Below are positions 25,129 to 33,793 of a stretch of DNA of 64,000 nucleotides, piece after piece. The position numbers and the translations under genes were made by a program. The stretch's first letter is position 1, and each line of letters begins with the position of its first letter. A model generated the notes under the pieces. The model made no database searches. It had not been told where the DNA came from and saw only the letters and a program-made list of their open reading frames with translations. Source of the stretch: Salinispora oceanensis (lineage in GTDB: Bacteria > Actinomycetota > Actinomycetes > Mycobacteriales > Micromonosporaceae); assembly GCF_000383575.1 (NCBI RefSeq), contig NZ_KB911579.1, forward strand, positions 1,605,875 through 1,669,874, read 5' to 3'.

Positions 25129-27072
25129 TCACCCCACGAAAAGGGCGGTGACGGTCCGGGCAAGGTAGGCCATCAGCCAGGCCGTCACGGTGAGGTAGCC
25201 GAAGGCCACCAGCGGCCACCGCCAGGTGCCGGTCTCCCGCCGGATGACCCCGACGGTCGCCATACACTGGAGGGCGAAGGCGAAGTACACCAGCAACGCG
25301 GCGATCGTCGGTGCGGTGAAGATCGGCTGTCCGGCCCGAGGGCCGTCCGAGTAGGTCATCCCACGGAGCGCGTCGCCCGGGTCTTCGGGGTCTTCGGCCG
25401 CCGCGACCTGGCCGAGGGTGGCGACGAACGTCTCCCGGGCCGACTGGGCGGACAGCACGCCGACATTGATCCGCCAGTCGAACCCCAGGGGGTCGAAGAC
25501 CGGCGCCACCAGCCGGCCGACCCCGGCGGCGTAGCTGTGGTCGACGACGTAGGCCGAGACCGCCGCCGAATCAGCGGTGTCGACTCCCGCCGCCTGCATC
25601 TGCTCGGTCGAGTGCAGCGGCAGGTTCAGCAGCAGCCACAGCACCATCGTGGTGGCCACAATGATGGTCGAGCACTTGCGGAGAAACGAACTCGCCGCAC
25701 CCCACACCGCCAGCAGGACCGCCCGGGGCGAGGGCAGCCGGTACGGCGGCATCTCGAGATAGAAGGGCGTCGGCTGGCCACGACGGTCACCGAACTTCTT
25801 GAACGCCCACGCGGCCAGCATCGCCGAGACCGCCCCGAGCAGGTACAGCCCGAACATGACCAGACCCTGCAGACCGAACGGGCCGAACGTGGCGGCGGGG
25901 TCGACCAGCAGCCCGATCAGGACCACGTAGACGGGAAGCCGCGCGGCGCAGGTCATCAGTGGCGCCGCCATCATCGTGGCGATCCGGTCCCGGGCCGAGG
26001 GCAGGGTGCGGGTGGCCATGATGCCGGGGATCGCGCAGGCGAACGAGGACAGCAGCGCCACGAAGGCGCGCCCCTCCAGCCCAGCGCGGCCCATCACGCG
26101 GTCCATCAGGAACGCCGCGCGGGACATGTAGCCGACCCCCTCGAGGAGGGAGATCAGCAGAAACAGCAGCATGATTTGCGGCAGGAAGACCAGGACGCCG
26201 CCGACGCCGCCGATCAGGGCGTCCCCGAGCAGGCCCGACAGCCACGGATTGGTGACGTGCACCGACACCCAGCCCGACAGTACGCCGAAGAACGCCTCGA
26301 CCCCTTCCTGGAGCGGAGCGGCCAGGGTGAAGACCGTCTGGAAGAACAGCACCATCACGGCGAAGAAGACCACGGTGCCCAAGATCGGGTGCAGCAGCAC
26401 CGCGTCGAGCCGTCGGGTGCGGCCATGCGGTTGAGCCGCCCCGTACCCGGCGTACGACAGGACGGACTCCACCCAGGCGTCCCGCTCACCCGGGTCCTCC
26501 GGTGGGGATATCACCGGAGTCGGCCAGTCGCTCCAGTCGAGTAGCTGTTCCCGCAATTCAGCGATGCCGTGACCCCGGTGGCCGACCACCGCGACCACCG
26601 GCACTCCCAGGGCCTGGCTCAGCGCGTCAACATCCACCGCGCCCTGGCGGCGGAGCAACTCGTCGGTGAAGGTCAGCACCACGCAGCTGGGAAGACCTCG
26701 GGCCAGCACCTGCGCGACAAATCCCATCGAGCGCCGCAGGGTCGTCGCGTCAACCACGATCAGCAACGCGTCCGGCGCCCGCATGCCGTTGCCGTCCAGG
26801 ACGTCAACCAGAACCTGCTCGTCCAGACTGACCGGGTCCAGGCCGTACGAGCCGGGTAGATCTTCGACGGCGAACCTGCGGTCACCGACCCGGCAGGTCC
26901 CGGCGAAGCGGGACACGGTCACCCCGGGATAGTTTCCGGTCTTGGCGTGCATACCAGTGAGGGCATTGAACACGCTCGTCTTGCCCGCGTTGGGAGCACC
27001 GACCAGGGCCACCTGCGGCAGCTGGGTCAGCGGGGCCGCGGGCTGACCGCTCTCGTGGCAGGCGCTGCTCAC
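25129..27072 (-). CDS. feoB: Ferrous iron transporter FeoB
   Basis: 647 residues from a GTG at 27072 overlapping the feoA stop (GTGA). The cytoplasmic G domain has G1 GAPNAGKTS, the G2-region NYPGVTV, G3 DLPGSYG and a G4 position reading TFTDE, with Thr in place of Asn. Two Gate regions follow within about ten membrane helices (ISLLEGVGYMSRAAFLMDRV, with the conserved Cys in SSFACAIPGIMATRT). It imports Fe(II) across the inner membrane. Control by IdeR through the box upstream of feoA is likely. Confidence 0.97.
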   Translation of the reverse strand: MSSACHESGQPAAPLTQLPQVALVGAPNAGKTSVFNALTGMHAKTGNYPGVTVSRFAGTCRVGDRRFAVEDLPGSYGLDPVSLDEQVLVDVLDGNGMRAPDALLIVVDATTLRRSMGFVAQVLARGLPSCVVLTFTDELLRRQGAVDVDALSQALGVPVVAVVGHRGHGIAELREQLLDWSDWPTPVISPPEDPGERDAWVESVLSYAGYGAAQPHGRTRRLDAVLLHPILGTVVFFAVMVLFFQTVFTLAAPLQEGVEAFFGVLSGWVSVHVTNPWLSGLLGDALIGGVGGVLVFLPQIMLLFLLISLLEGVGYMSRAAFLMDRVMGRAGLEGRAFVALLSSFACAIPGIMATRTLPSARDRIATMMAAPLMTCAARLPVYVVLIGLLVDPAATFGPFGLQGLVMFGLYLLGAVSAMLAAWAFKKFGDRRGQPTPFYLEMPPYRLPSPRAVLLAVWGAASSFLRKCSTIIVATTMVLWLLLNLPLHSTEQMQAAGVDTADSAAVSAYVVDHSYAAGVGRLVAPVFDPLGFDWRINVGVLSAQSARETFVATLGQVAAAEDPEDPGDALRGMTYSDGPRAGQPIFTAPTIAALLVYFAFALQCMATVGVIRRETGTWRWPLVAFGYLTVTAWLMAYLARTVTALFVG

Positions 27073-27371
27073 CGATCCACCTCGACCACGTTCACGCACG
27101 ACGCCTGCGCCCGGCGTAGGCAGATCTCGTAGTCTTTAACCAGGTAGATCATCGGGTCGCGCAGCGGTGCCCGGCGCAGCATTCGGACCTCCGTGCCGGG
27201 CGTGAAACCGAGGTCGGCCAGGCGCCGCGCGACAGCTGGCGAGTCGGGCACCGAGACGCTCACCACCTGCGCCGTGGCGCTCGGCGTCAGGTCGGCCAGC
27301 GTCCTTTCGCCGCACCGGCCCTCCGACCGGGGCCGACCGTCGGTCCCCAGTTCGAACGTCCTGCTCGTCAT
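27069..27371 (-). CDS. feoA: Ferrous iron transport accessory protein FeoA
   Basis: 100 residues with an SH3-like FeoA domain: LADLTPSATAQVVSVSVPD, VARRLADLGFTPGTEVRML and APLRDPMIYLVKDYEICLRR. An extra N-terminal ~25 residues precede the domain. It is the first gene of the feoA-feoB-NifU operon; start and stop overlap neighbours by four bases. An IdeR-type iron box lies 30-48 bases upstream of the ATG. Confidence 0.95.
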   Translation of the reverse strand: MTSRTFELGTDGRPRSEGRCGERTLADLTPSATAQVVSVSVPDSPAVARRLADLGFTPGTEVRMLRRAPLRDPMIYLVKDYEICLRRAQASCVNVVEVDR

Positions 27372-27400
27372 GCACGCCCCCAGCCAGACTCACCTGCAGA

Positions 27401-27419
27401 TTAGGTAAGGCTAACCTCA
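27401..27419. promoter_or_regulatory. IdeR/DtxR iron box controlling feoA-feoB
   Basis: TTAGGTAAGGCTAACCTCA closely matches the 19-bp iron-box consensus TTAGGTTAGSCTAACCTAA, with three or so deviations. It sits 30-48 bases before the feoA start and should bind IdeR-Fe(II), repressing ferrous iron uptake under iron sufficiency. Confidence 0.88.
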
Positions 27420-27551
27420 GAAAAACTTCCTGGGGATGTGACCTTTGGCCCCTGTTCTCGGGACAATCGCCGACCAGCGCACCGGGCAGAGGCTCCGCGC
27501 CGCAGCTCCGGGCCAAGCTCGAGGGCAGCGGAGCACCACCCGGCCCACGAG

Positions 27552-27587
27552 CTCACTCACGCACTGCTGCTCACTCACGCACTGCTG
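27552..27587. repeat. Perfect 18-bp tandem duplication at the 3' end of bioY
   Basis: CTCACTCACGCACTGCTG occurs twice back to back (27552-27569 and 27570-27587). The bioY stop codon lies inside the second copy, so the duplication duplicates the gene's end and leaves the upstream-strand copy as downstream sequence. Confidence 0.95.
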
Positions 27588-28174
27588 GAAAGCCGACGCA
27601 CCAAGCGCCACGAGCCCGGCAGCAGACCAGCGGCGAGCAGGGCCTTGAGCAGGTCACCCGCCAGGAAGGGAACGAGGCCCAGCAGGAGCGCGGCCGGCAC
27701 GTCCACTCCGGTGGCAACCATCAACCAGGGAACACCGACCGCATAGATCACCAGGTTCCCGAGCACCATCAGCCCGAACATCCGCCCTGGCCGCCGGTCC
27801 GCGCCGACGGCGGCCAACCGGCCGACAACCGCCGCGGCCAACACGAAGCCCAGCAGGTAGCCCATGGTCGCAGCCGGCCAGCCGTGCGCACCGTCGGCAA
27901 ACCACGGCACCCCCAACACTCCCGCCACCACATAGAACAGCATGCTCGCCACCCCACGGGCCGACCCGAGCGCCGTCCCGGCCAGGAGGACCGCGAAGGT
28001 CTGCCCGGTGACGGGAACCGGAGAACCGGGAATCGTCACCGACACCTGCGCGGCGGCACCGACGACAGCGGCACCACCGACGACCAGGGCGACCTCCCGC
28101 GCCAGGGAACCACCCCACGCGTCCGCCAGCACGCCGATGCGGGGGCCGGAGGCCATCACCAAACCGTCTGCCAT
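27575..28174 (-). CDS. bioY: Biotin transporter BioY
   Basis: 199 residues, about six membrane helices. The S-component pattern VSVTIPGSPVPVTGQTFAVL and LGSARGVASMLFYVVAGVLGVPWF is diagnostic for BioY. The C-terminal FLAGDLLKALLAA is also typical. No bioMN (energy-coupling ATPase and T component) lies nearby, so it works alone or with ECF parts elsewhere. A BioQ or BirA operator was not recognised upstream. Confidence 0.95.
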   Translation of the reverse strand: MADGLVMASGPRIGVLADAWGGSLAREVALVVGGAAVVGAAAQVSVTIPGSPVPVTGQTFAVLLAGTALGSARGVASMLFYVVAGVLGVPWFADGAHGWPAATMGYLLGFVLAAAVVGRLAAVGADRRPGRMFGLMVLGNLVIYAVGVPWLMVATGVDVPAALLLGLVPFLAGDLLKALLAAGLLPGSWRLVRRLSSSA

Positions 28175-28549
28175 CTCATCCTCCTGTTGTCGCCACCGAC
28201 GCCGGTGGCGTCCCTACAGATCATGTCGATCCTCCCAGCACTGCCGCCGGCCCGGGCGTCCGCCCACGGGCCCGAGACCACATCGGAGCACACGAGTAGT
28301 CAGGCTCCAACCGAAGGTGACCGGATGACCAGCAACCCGACCGCGGCGGTGCTCGGGATTCCGGTCAGGTCAGCGACACGCGCACTCTCAACCCCGTCCT
28401 GCGGCGCAGCCAAGATGATCATGCATGCACGGGACAGTAGACGACGAAAACACCCTCGACCCGGGCCATCCGTCCTGCTCAACGCCCATCCCCACACCAC
28501 GCTCGAAATACGGGTGCGCCGAAACAGCCGATTCGATATTGATACCGCC
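28175..28549. other. 375-base gap without a convincing gene
   Basis: Between bioY and a GNAT gene. It must contain the bioY promoter. A minus-strand open frame through 28300-28440 reads DGVESARVADLTGIPSTAAV, faintly like an HTH segment, but no family can be assigned and the surrounding codon use does not support a gene. No tRNA, terminator or repeat was seen. Confidence 0.5.
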
Positions 28550-29077
28550 ATGCCCCAACTGAGCCGGCCCACCGAGCGGGTACATCAATCGTTCATTGCC
28601 GCCATGGCCGAGTTCCGCGCCGAGGGACGTGGCAGCGCGGAAGATGCCAGCATGATCGGGTCTGAGCTGCGCATGTTTTCGCGCCACTGGTCGGCTCCCG
28701 CCGGGTTCGCGGCGTACGTCGATTGGCTACGAAAGCAAAGCCTCGAGGACTCCCCGCGCCCGGACGGGCACGTGCCGTCGACCACGTTGTGGTGGGTGCA
28801 GGACGACGCCTATCTCGGCCGCCTCGCCATCCGGCATCGCCTGACCCCGTACCTACGGGAATTCGGCGGTCACATCGGCTATGACGTGCGACCAACCGCA
28901 CGGCGGCGGGGCCACGCGACCGCGATGCTGACCGCCGCGTACCACCTGGACATCACGTCTGCCCTGGTGACATGCGACGTGGACAACGTCGCCTCCCGGA
29001 AGGTGATCGAGCGCAACGGCGGGATCTTCGCCGACCAACGCAGCGAGAAGCTTCGGTTTTGGGTTCCGACCGACTGA
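28550..29077 (+). CDS. GNAT family N-acetyltransferase (COG3981-like)
   Basis: 175 residues from the ATG at 28550. The frame is open further upstream, but the family N-terminus MPQLSRPTERVHQSF starts here. Motifs are PSTTLWWVQDDAYLGRLAIR, GGHIGYDVRPTARRRGHATA (acetyl-CoA loop R-R-R-G-H-A) and CDVDNVASRKVIERNGGIF. This is the COG3981 subgroup of predicted acetyltransferases; the substrate is unknown. No obvious operon partners. Confidence 0.9.
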   Translation: MPQLSRPTERVHQSFIAAMAEFRAEGRGSAEDASMIGSELRMFSRHWSAPAGFAAYVDWLRKQSLEDSPRPDGHVPSTTLWWVQDDAYLGRLAIRHRLTPYLREFGGHIGYDVRPTARRRGHATAMLTAAYHLDITSALVTCDVDNVASRKVIERNGGIFADQRSEKLRFWVPTD

Positions 29078-29113
29078 CCCGGCCGCTCGGACGGCGGATC
29101 AGCGGCATCCGGG

Positions 29114-29371
29114 TCACTCTCCGCGGTAGCTCTCCCAGTGCGGAGCCGGGCCACGGTGCGGGGCGACCGGGCTGTTGTCCGGCATCAACTCACCGGTGTC
29201 GTCGAACACGATCACACCGTTGCAGCGCAGGCTCCAGCCCTGCTCCGGATGGGACGCGATGATGCGGGCCGCCTCGTGGTCGACCGCGCTCGCGGTGGGA
29301 CACGTCGGCTGGTGGTTGCACGGGGTGTTGGCGTTGGGCCGGGCTCGGAGGGCGAGGTCGACGGTGTGCAT
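29114..29371 (-). CDS. DUF5999 family small cysteine-containing protein
   Basis: 85 residues from the ATG at 29371 with GAGGAG nine bases upstream. The family signature CNHQPTCPTASAVDHEAAR, then HPEQGWSLRCNGVIVFDDTG, then ELMPDN and APHRGP is well conserved among actinobacteria. Three cysteines (C-x5-C and a later C) could bind metal or form a disulphide. Function is unknown. It stands between a GNAT gene and the AT-rich gap at 29414-29590. Confidence 0.85.
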   Translation of the reverse strand: MHTVDLALRARPNANTPCNHQPTCPTASAVDHEAARIIASHPEQGWSLRCNGVIVFDDTGELMPDNSPVAPHRGPAPHWESYRGE

Positions 29372-29590
29372 GCCGGTTCTCCTCTCAACTGGGCGACTCA
29401 GCCGCGCTGGCACTCGGAACGGACGGGAGTGGCCGTCACCTACCAGTTCGCTACGTCATCGCTGAACAGATGAGACGGCACACCCCCGGGCTGATACACG
29501 TACGGCAAAATACTGACGCACATATTGATAGATCATAAAAAATAGGGTACATGGGGTAAGGAAAATTGAGCCTGCGCACGAACTGAAGGA

Positions 29591-30598
29591 TCAGTCCCAG
29601 GCTTCGCCCATCGTGGCGAGTTCGCCCGCGTACTCGATCTGATCGCGCCAGGGCTCCGGCCACGCGGCCATACCGAGAGCGACACCGAGGAACGCGCCGG
29701 TCAGACAGGCGATGGAGTCGGAGTCGCCGGAGGTGGTGGCGGCGCGGGCAAGGGCGGACACCGGATCGTCGACATGCCGGATCGCGCAGAACAGTGCGGT
29801 AGCCAGGGCCTCCTCGGCGATCCAACCGGCACCGGTGATCCGGCAGGCGTCCGCGCCGTCGTCGGCCAGGGCGAGCGCGAGATCGAGCCGATCCAGTACG
29901 TGCCGGCACTCGTCCCAGCCAAGGGCGAGGTAGTCGGCGGGATTGGCCACGCCGGGCTGCTGCCACAGCGCACCCAACCACTCGTCGCGGTAGACGGTGC
30001 GCTGGTCGTGGGCGCGGGCTCGCAGCAGCGTGGGCAGGGACGGCAGCTCCGCGCCGTCGCGCAGCAGCCGCACGGCGTACGCGGTCAGCTCACTGGCCGC
30101 GAGCGCGGTGGGGTGCCCGTGGGTCATCGCGGCCTGCAACTGCGCCACCCCGGCGAGGGTGTCCAGGTCGTAGCCGGCGACGAGCCCGACCGGCGCGACC
30201 CGCATGTTCGCGCCACAGCCCTTCGAGCCGATCATCGTGGCCTGGGTCCACGGCTGGCCGAGGGCGAGGTTCCCGCAGGCACGCAGGCAGGTCATTCCCG
30301 GTGCGCGGTTGTTGTCGGGGCTGGCCGCCCACTGCACGAACCGCTCCCGAAGCAGCGGTTCCAACACCTCGGCCGTCGGCGCGGGCGCATCCAACAGCGC
30401 CATCCCGACCGCCAGGGTCAGCTGGGTGTCATCGGTGACCGGTGCGGGGTCGCCCGCCAACTCGCGCGGGCCATCGGGCCCGTAGCGGGCCTGGATGTCC
30501 GGGACCGTCATGAACTCGGTCGGGCCGCCCAAGGCGTCGCCGTAGGCCAACCCAAACAGGCAGCCGGACGCCGCATTCGACGTAGTCGGCTCTCGCAT
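29591..30598 (-). CDS. ADP-ribosylglycohydrolase family protein
   Basis: 335 residues from the ATG at 30598 (MREPTTSNAASGCLFGLAYG). The catalytic fold motifs are GDALGGPTEFMT, TDDTQLTLAVGM (metal-binding D-D-T), and GDSDSIACLTGAFLGVALG (second metal-binding D-S-D). These enzymes (DraG/ARH-like) remove ADP-ribose from proteins, DNA or small molecules using Mg or Mn. No ADP-ribosyltransferase partner is visible in the window. Confidence 0.93.
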   Translation of the reverse strand: MREPTTSNAASGCLFGLAYGDALGGPTEFMTVPDIQARYGPDGPRELAGDPAPVTDDTQLTLAVGMALLDAPAPTAEVLEPLLRERFVQWAASPDNNRAPGMTCLRACGNLALGQPWTQATMIGSKGCGANMRVAPVGLVAGYDLDTLAGVAQLQAAMTHGHPTALAASELTAYAVRLLRDGAELPSLPTLLRARAHDQRTVYRDEWLGALWQQPGVANPADYLALGWDECRHVLDRLDLALALADDGADACRITGAGWIAEEALATALFCAIRHVDDPVSALARAATTSGDSDSIACLTGAFLGVALGMAAWPEPWRDQIEYAGELATMGEAWD

Positions 30599-30684
30599 AT
30601 CGGGTGGATGGTAGCCCAACGGAAGGCACTGCGGGGGGTACCAGCTTGACGATAATGGGGCCGGCACACGAGCAAGGAGAGATC

Positions 30685-31092
30685 ATGGATGACTGGAACG
30701 CCAAGATCATAGAAGAGTTCCGCGAGAACGACGGGCGAGTCGGTGGCCAGTTCGCAGGCGCGCCAATCCTGCTGTTGCACACCGTGGGCGCCAAAAGTGG
30801 GCAGCCTCGTTTGAACCCGATGATGTACCAGAAGTTGGATCGTGGTTACGCCGTGTTCGCCTCCAAGGCGGGCGCCCCCAGCCACCCCGACTGGTACCAC
30901 AACCTACGGGCCCATCCGCAGGTCAGGGCAGAGATCGGCACGGACACCCTCGACCTGGTGGCCAGAGTCGCCGCTGGAGACGAGCGGGAGCGCATCTGGA
31001 GCGCGCAGAAGGACGCCTTCCCAGGCTTCGCGGAGTACGAAGCCAAGACGACCCGGGAAATCCCCGTCGTCGTGCTGGAAGCCGCCTCGTAA
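30685..31092 (+). CDS. F420/deazaflavin-dependent nitroreductase family protein
   Basis: 135 residues from the ATG at 30685 behind AAGGAGA. The DDN fold pattern is clear: APILLLHTVGAKSGQPRLNP, YAVFASKAGAPSHPDWYHNL and HPQVRAEIGTDTLDLVARVA, then a C-terminal IPVVVLE. This split-barrel family uses cofactor F420, which actinobacteria make. The substrate is unknown; relatives reduce nitroimidazoles, quinones or aflatoxins. Divergent from the ADP-ribosylglycohydrolase. Confidence 0.92.
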   Translation: MDDWNAKIIEEFRENDGRVGGQFAGAPILLLHTVGAKSGQPRLNPMMYQKLDRGYAVFASKAGAPSHPDWYHNLRAHPQVRAEIGTDTLDLVARVAAGDERERIWSAQKDAFPGFAEYEAKTTREIPVVVLEAAS

Positions 31093-31143
31093 CGCGCCGG
31101 AAACTCCTTTGCTCCACGTCAGACGATCGATAGGTTGCTGCCC

Positions 31144-31800
31144 ATGGGCAGCATCCTCTCGGTCAACCTGGCGGTTCCGGAACGCAGCACCGCGACGCGA
31201 GTCGGGATCACCGGCATCAACAAGCAGCCCGTTGACGGACCCGTGACGGTCCGAGCCCCCGGGCCGAAGACCACCGGCCTACACAGCGGCCTGGTCGGCG
31301 ACCAGATCTTCGACATCAAGCACCACGGCGGCGACGACCAGGCCGTGTACGCGTACGCCCGGGAGGACTACGACTGGTGGGAAGCCCACCTCGGGCGGGT
31401 GCTACCGGGCGGAATCTTCGGTGAGAACCTGACCACGGCCGGCGTCGACGTCAACGGTGCGGTGATCGGCGAGACCTGGCGCATCGGCGACCAGCTCGAA
31501 CTCCAGCCGACCTTTGGCCGCATTCCGTGTGCGACTTTCCAGGCCAAGATGGCGGAGCCGCGGTGGGTGAAGCGGTTCATCCGGGAAAACCGCCCTGGCG
31601 CCTACCTTCGGGTCGTCACACCGGGAGAGGTGCGAGCCGGAGATCCGGTTTCGGTGCTCCACCGGCCAGCCCACGGCGTAACAATCGCGGCGGCCTTCCA
31701 CGCGTACCTGACCGAGCCGGAGTTGCTGCCAGCGCTGGCAGAGGTCGAGGGCCTCCCCCACGACCTCCGGCAAACGCTAATGGAACGAGCGCCCAGCTGA
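31144..31800 (+). CDS. MOSC domain-containing protein
   Basis: 218 residues from the ATG at 31144; a TTG three codons earlier is also in frame. The MOSC core shows GLHSGLVGDQIFDIKHHGGD, QAVYAYAREDYDWWE, GIFGENLTTAGVDVNGAVIG and GRIPCATFQAKMAEP, with the conserved Cys of the family. The YiiM-like C-terminal three-helix 3-alpha region follows. MOSC proteins bind molybdenum cofactor and act in N-hydroxylated base reduction or sulphur carrier reactions. No moco genes are nearby. Confidence 0.92.
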   Translation: MGSILSVNLAVPERSTATRVGITGINKQPVDGPVTVRAPGPKTTGLHSGLVGDQIFDIKHHGGDDQAVYAYAREDYDWWEAHLGRVLPGGIFGENLTTAGVDVNGAVIGETWRIGDQLELQPTFGRIPCATFQAKMAEPRWVKRFIRENRPGAYLRVVTPGEVRAGDPVSVLHRPAHGVTIAAAFHAYLTEPELLPALAEVEGLPHDLRQTLMERAPS

Positions 31801-31982
31801 GGCAGCCAGCAACTTGATCCGCAGCCGGGGCGAACCGAAGCTGCCCAACGCCGATCCGACCATCCACTCCTCCCGCTTATTACCAGAGATACCCCGCCTG
31901 AACCAAGATCTGTCACCAATGCTGACGCCCTGGTAAGTTCAGCGGCCGATCATTATTCCTTTAATTGGGAGGGGCGGATTCA

Positions 31983-33299
31983 GTGACGAGGTTGCGGGGT
32001 AGTGGGCTATCGCTGCTCATTGACAACCGCGGCTTCCGGACGCTCTGGCTCGCCCGTACCACCTCCTACCTCGGTGATGTCATCACTGCCACCGCCGTGG
32101 TTCTCTACCTCTACGACATCGGGGCAACCCCGACCGAGCTTGGCTTGGCGCTCGCCGCGAAGGCACTGCCCCAAGGGCTCGGCCCGGTGACCGGCACCCT
32201 GGCCGACCGCTGGGACCCCCGCCGTATCATGATCACCGCTGACCTGATTCGGTTCGGGACAGTCGGCCTGATCGCGGTGGCCCTGCCGCCCTTTCCGGTG
32301 CTCATCGCCCTGATCCTGCTCAAAGGCACGCTGACCACCTGCTTCCTGCCAGCGGGCAAGAGCTGCGTGCCACGGCTGGTGGAGCGGTCCAGCCTGGTGC
32401 AGGCCAACTCGCTGCTCGGGCTTTCGCGCAATGTGGCGTTGGCCGTCGGGCCGGTCGTCGGTGCGGTACTCATCCAGGCTGCCGGAGCGCGAGCCGCCTT
32501 CGCCCTGGACGCGGCCTCCTACCTACTCTCCGCCCTGGTGCTGTTCTTTCTGCCGCCGGTCGGCAACGATCATGGCGCTTCGCGGCGGACCACGCGGTTC
32601 GTCGCGGACCTCACGGCCGGCCTCCGTTACGTGGCCGGGCACGCCGTTGCCCGGGCGGTGGCGCTCTGCCTCTTTCTCGGTGTCTTCTTCGCCGCTTGGG
32701 ACAGCGTGGCGCTGGTCTTCCTGATCAAGGACGACCACGGCGGCACCGATACCTGGGTCGGGGTGGCGACCGGCGGTTACGGGCTCGCAATGGTGCTCGT
32801 GCCGTTGCTGCTCGCGCTGACCCGTTGGCAGCCCTCCGGCCCGCGGCTGCTCCTCATCGGCCTGTGCTGCTCGGCCCTGGGCCTCATCGCCGTGGGCATC
32901 GCCGGCCAGCTGATCCTGATCGTACTGCTCTACACGATCGCCGGTGCCGGCAACGGCCTGGAGAACATAGCCACCGACACCGCCATCGGCCAGAGCGTGG
33001 ACAGCGACAAGCTGGGCCGGGTCTTCGGTGCGATCTACGCCCCGGTCTTCCTCGCGGAGACCGCGGCCTACCTGATCAGCGGCCCCCTACTCGAGGCGAC
33101 CTCGCCGGCCGGAGTGTTCCTCATCGCCGGCACGGGCCTGCTTGGGGTGGCCGCTGTCGCCTGGTGGCTGCTCCGCCGGGCCGAAGGGCCGCCACCGTAC
33201 CCACACGCCAGGACGCCACGCCGAACCAACCCTCCGGCCGGAGTCGTCACTGCTCGATCCGGAGGGCCCAGCGCACCTCCACCGACGTCTCCACCGTGA
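31983..33299 (+). CDS. MFS transporter
   Basis: 438 residues from the GTG at 31983, favoured by GGGAGGGG upstream; TTG 31965 is possible. Twelve predicted membrane helices. LIDNRGFRTLWLARTTSYLGDVI and TLADRWDPRRIMITADLIRFG (the motif A loop D-R-x-x-x-R) mark the MFS_3/EntS-like exporter group. The cytoplasmic tail is Pro/Arg-rich. Its substrate cannot be read; EntS relatives export siderophores and drugs. The 3' end overlaps the convergent lipoprotein gene by 53 bases. Confidence 0.9.
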   Translation: MTRLRGSGLSLLIDNRGFRTLWLARTTSYLGDVITATAVVLYLYDIGATPTELGLALAAKALPQGLGPVTGTLADRWDPRRIMITADLIRFGTVGLIAVALPPFPVLIALILLKGTLTTCFLPAGKSCVPRLVERSSLVQANSLLGLSRNVALAVGPVVGAVLIQAAGARAAFALDAASYLLSALVLFFLPPVGNDHGASRRTTRFVADLTAGLRYVAGHAVARAVALCLFLGVFFAAWDSVALVFLIKDDHGGTDTWVGVATGGYGLAMVLVPLLLALTRWQPSGPRLLLIGLCCSALGLIAVGIAGQLILIVLLYTIAGAGNGLENIATDTAIGQSVDSDKLGRVFGAIYAPVFLAETAAYLISGPLLEATSPAGVFLIAGTGLLGVAAVAWWLLRRAEGPPPYPHARTPRRTNPPAGVVTARSGGPSAPPPTSPP

Positions 33300-33729
33300 C
33301 CCCCAGCTGCTGCGTCTGCGAGGCGGAATCGATCTTGTCAAGGCTGTGGTGAACCTCTGAGCCACACAGGACGGTGCTCTCGGAAGCCGAGCCGATGGTG
33401 AGCACAAGTGAACCGTCGCCCTGGCAGTTGAGGCTGATCCACAATGCGCCCGGACCAGGGGTGATGCGCCCGGCTATCGCCGCGCCAGACTGGGGCCCAG
33501 CAGCCAGGAGCGTGGTTCGTCCTGGCGCGGCGGAGGGTAGTCCCACCTTGTCGGCGACGGATGGGGGCACTGAGGACGGGCTTGCGGCGGAGCCTACGTT
33601 CGGGGATGCGGTGGAGTCCGCGGTCGGGGTTGCGGCGAGGCCCGAACTGGCATTCGATCCGGCTGTGCAACCGGGCAGAGCAAGAGCACCGACCACAAGC
33701 AGCGCCAGTGAAGTCCGAGACAGCGACAC
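33247..33729 (-). CDS. Putative lipoprotein
   Basis: 160 residues. A lipoprotein signal (SLALLVVGALALPGC, lipobox LPGC, Cys ~residue 21) is followed by a 45-residue Ser/Ala/Thr/Pro-rich linker and a compact ~90-residue domain with two cysteines (LNCQGDG, VLCGSEV) likely forming a disulphide. The family is not recognised. The convergent overlap with the MFS gene suggests no co-regulation. Confidence 0.75.
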   Translation of the reverse strand: MSLSRTSLALLVVGALALPGCTAGSNASSGLAATPTADSTASPNVGSAASPSSVPPSVADKVGLPSAAPGRTTLLAAGPQSGAAIAGRITPGPGALWISLNCQGDGSLVLTIGSASESTVLCGSEVHHSLDKIDSASQTQQLGVTVETSVEVRWALRIEQ

Positions 33730-33793
33730 AGTAGCTCCACTTCCAGCACGGCCCTACTGGTCGGGCCGGGTAGGTCAACGACAGAGAGGAAGC

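Noticed and set aside
25537..26544. Plus-strand frame opposite feoB
   Set aside because: Antisense to conserved FeoB; the translation is Arg/Gln/His low complexity.
28300..28572. Possible transposase or HTH remnant upstream of the GNAT gene
   Set aside because: The similarity is a short, weak impression (ARVADLTGIPSTAAV); no inverted repeats or transposase catalytic residues nearby.
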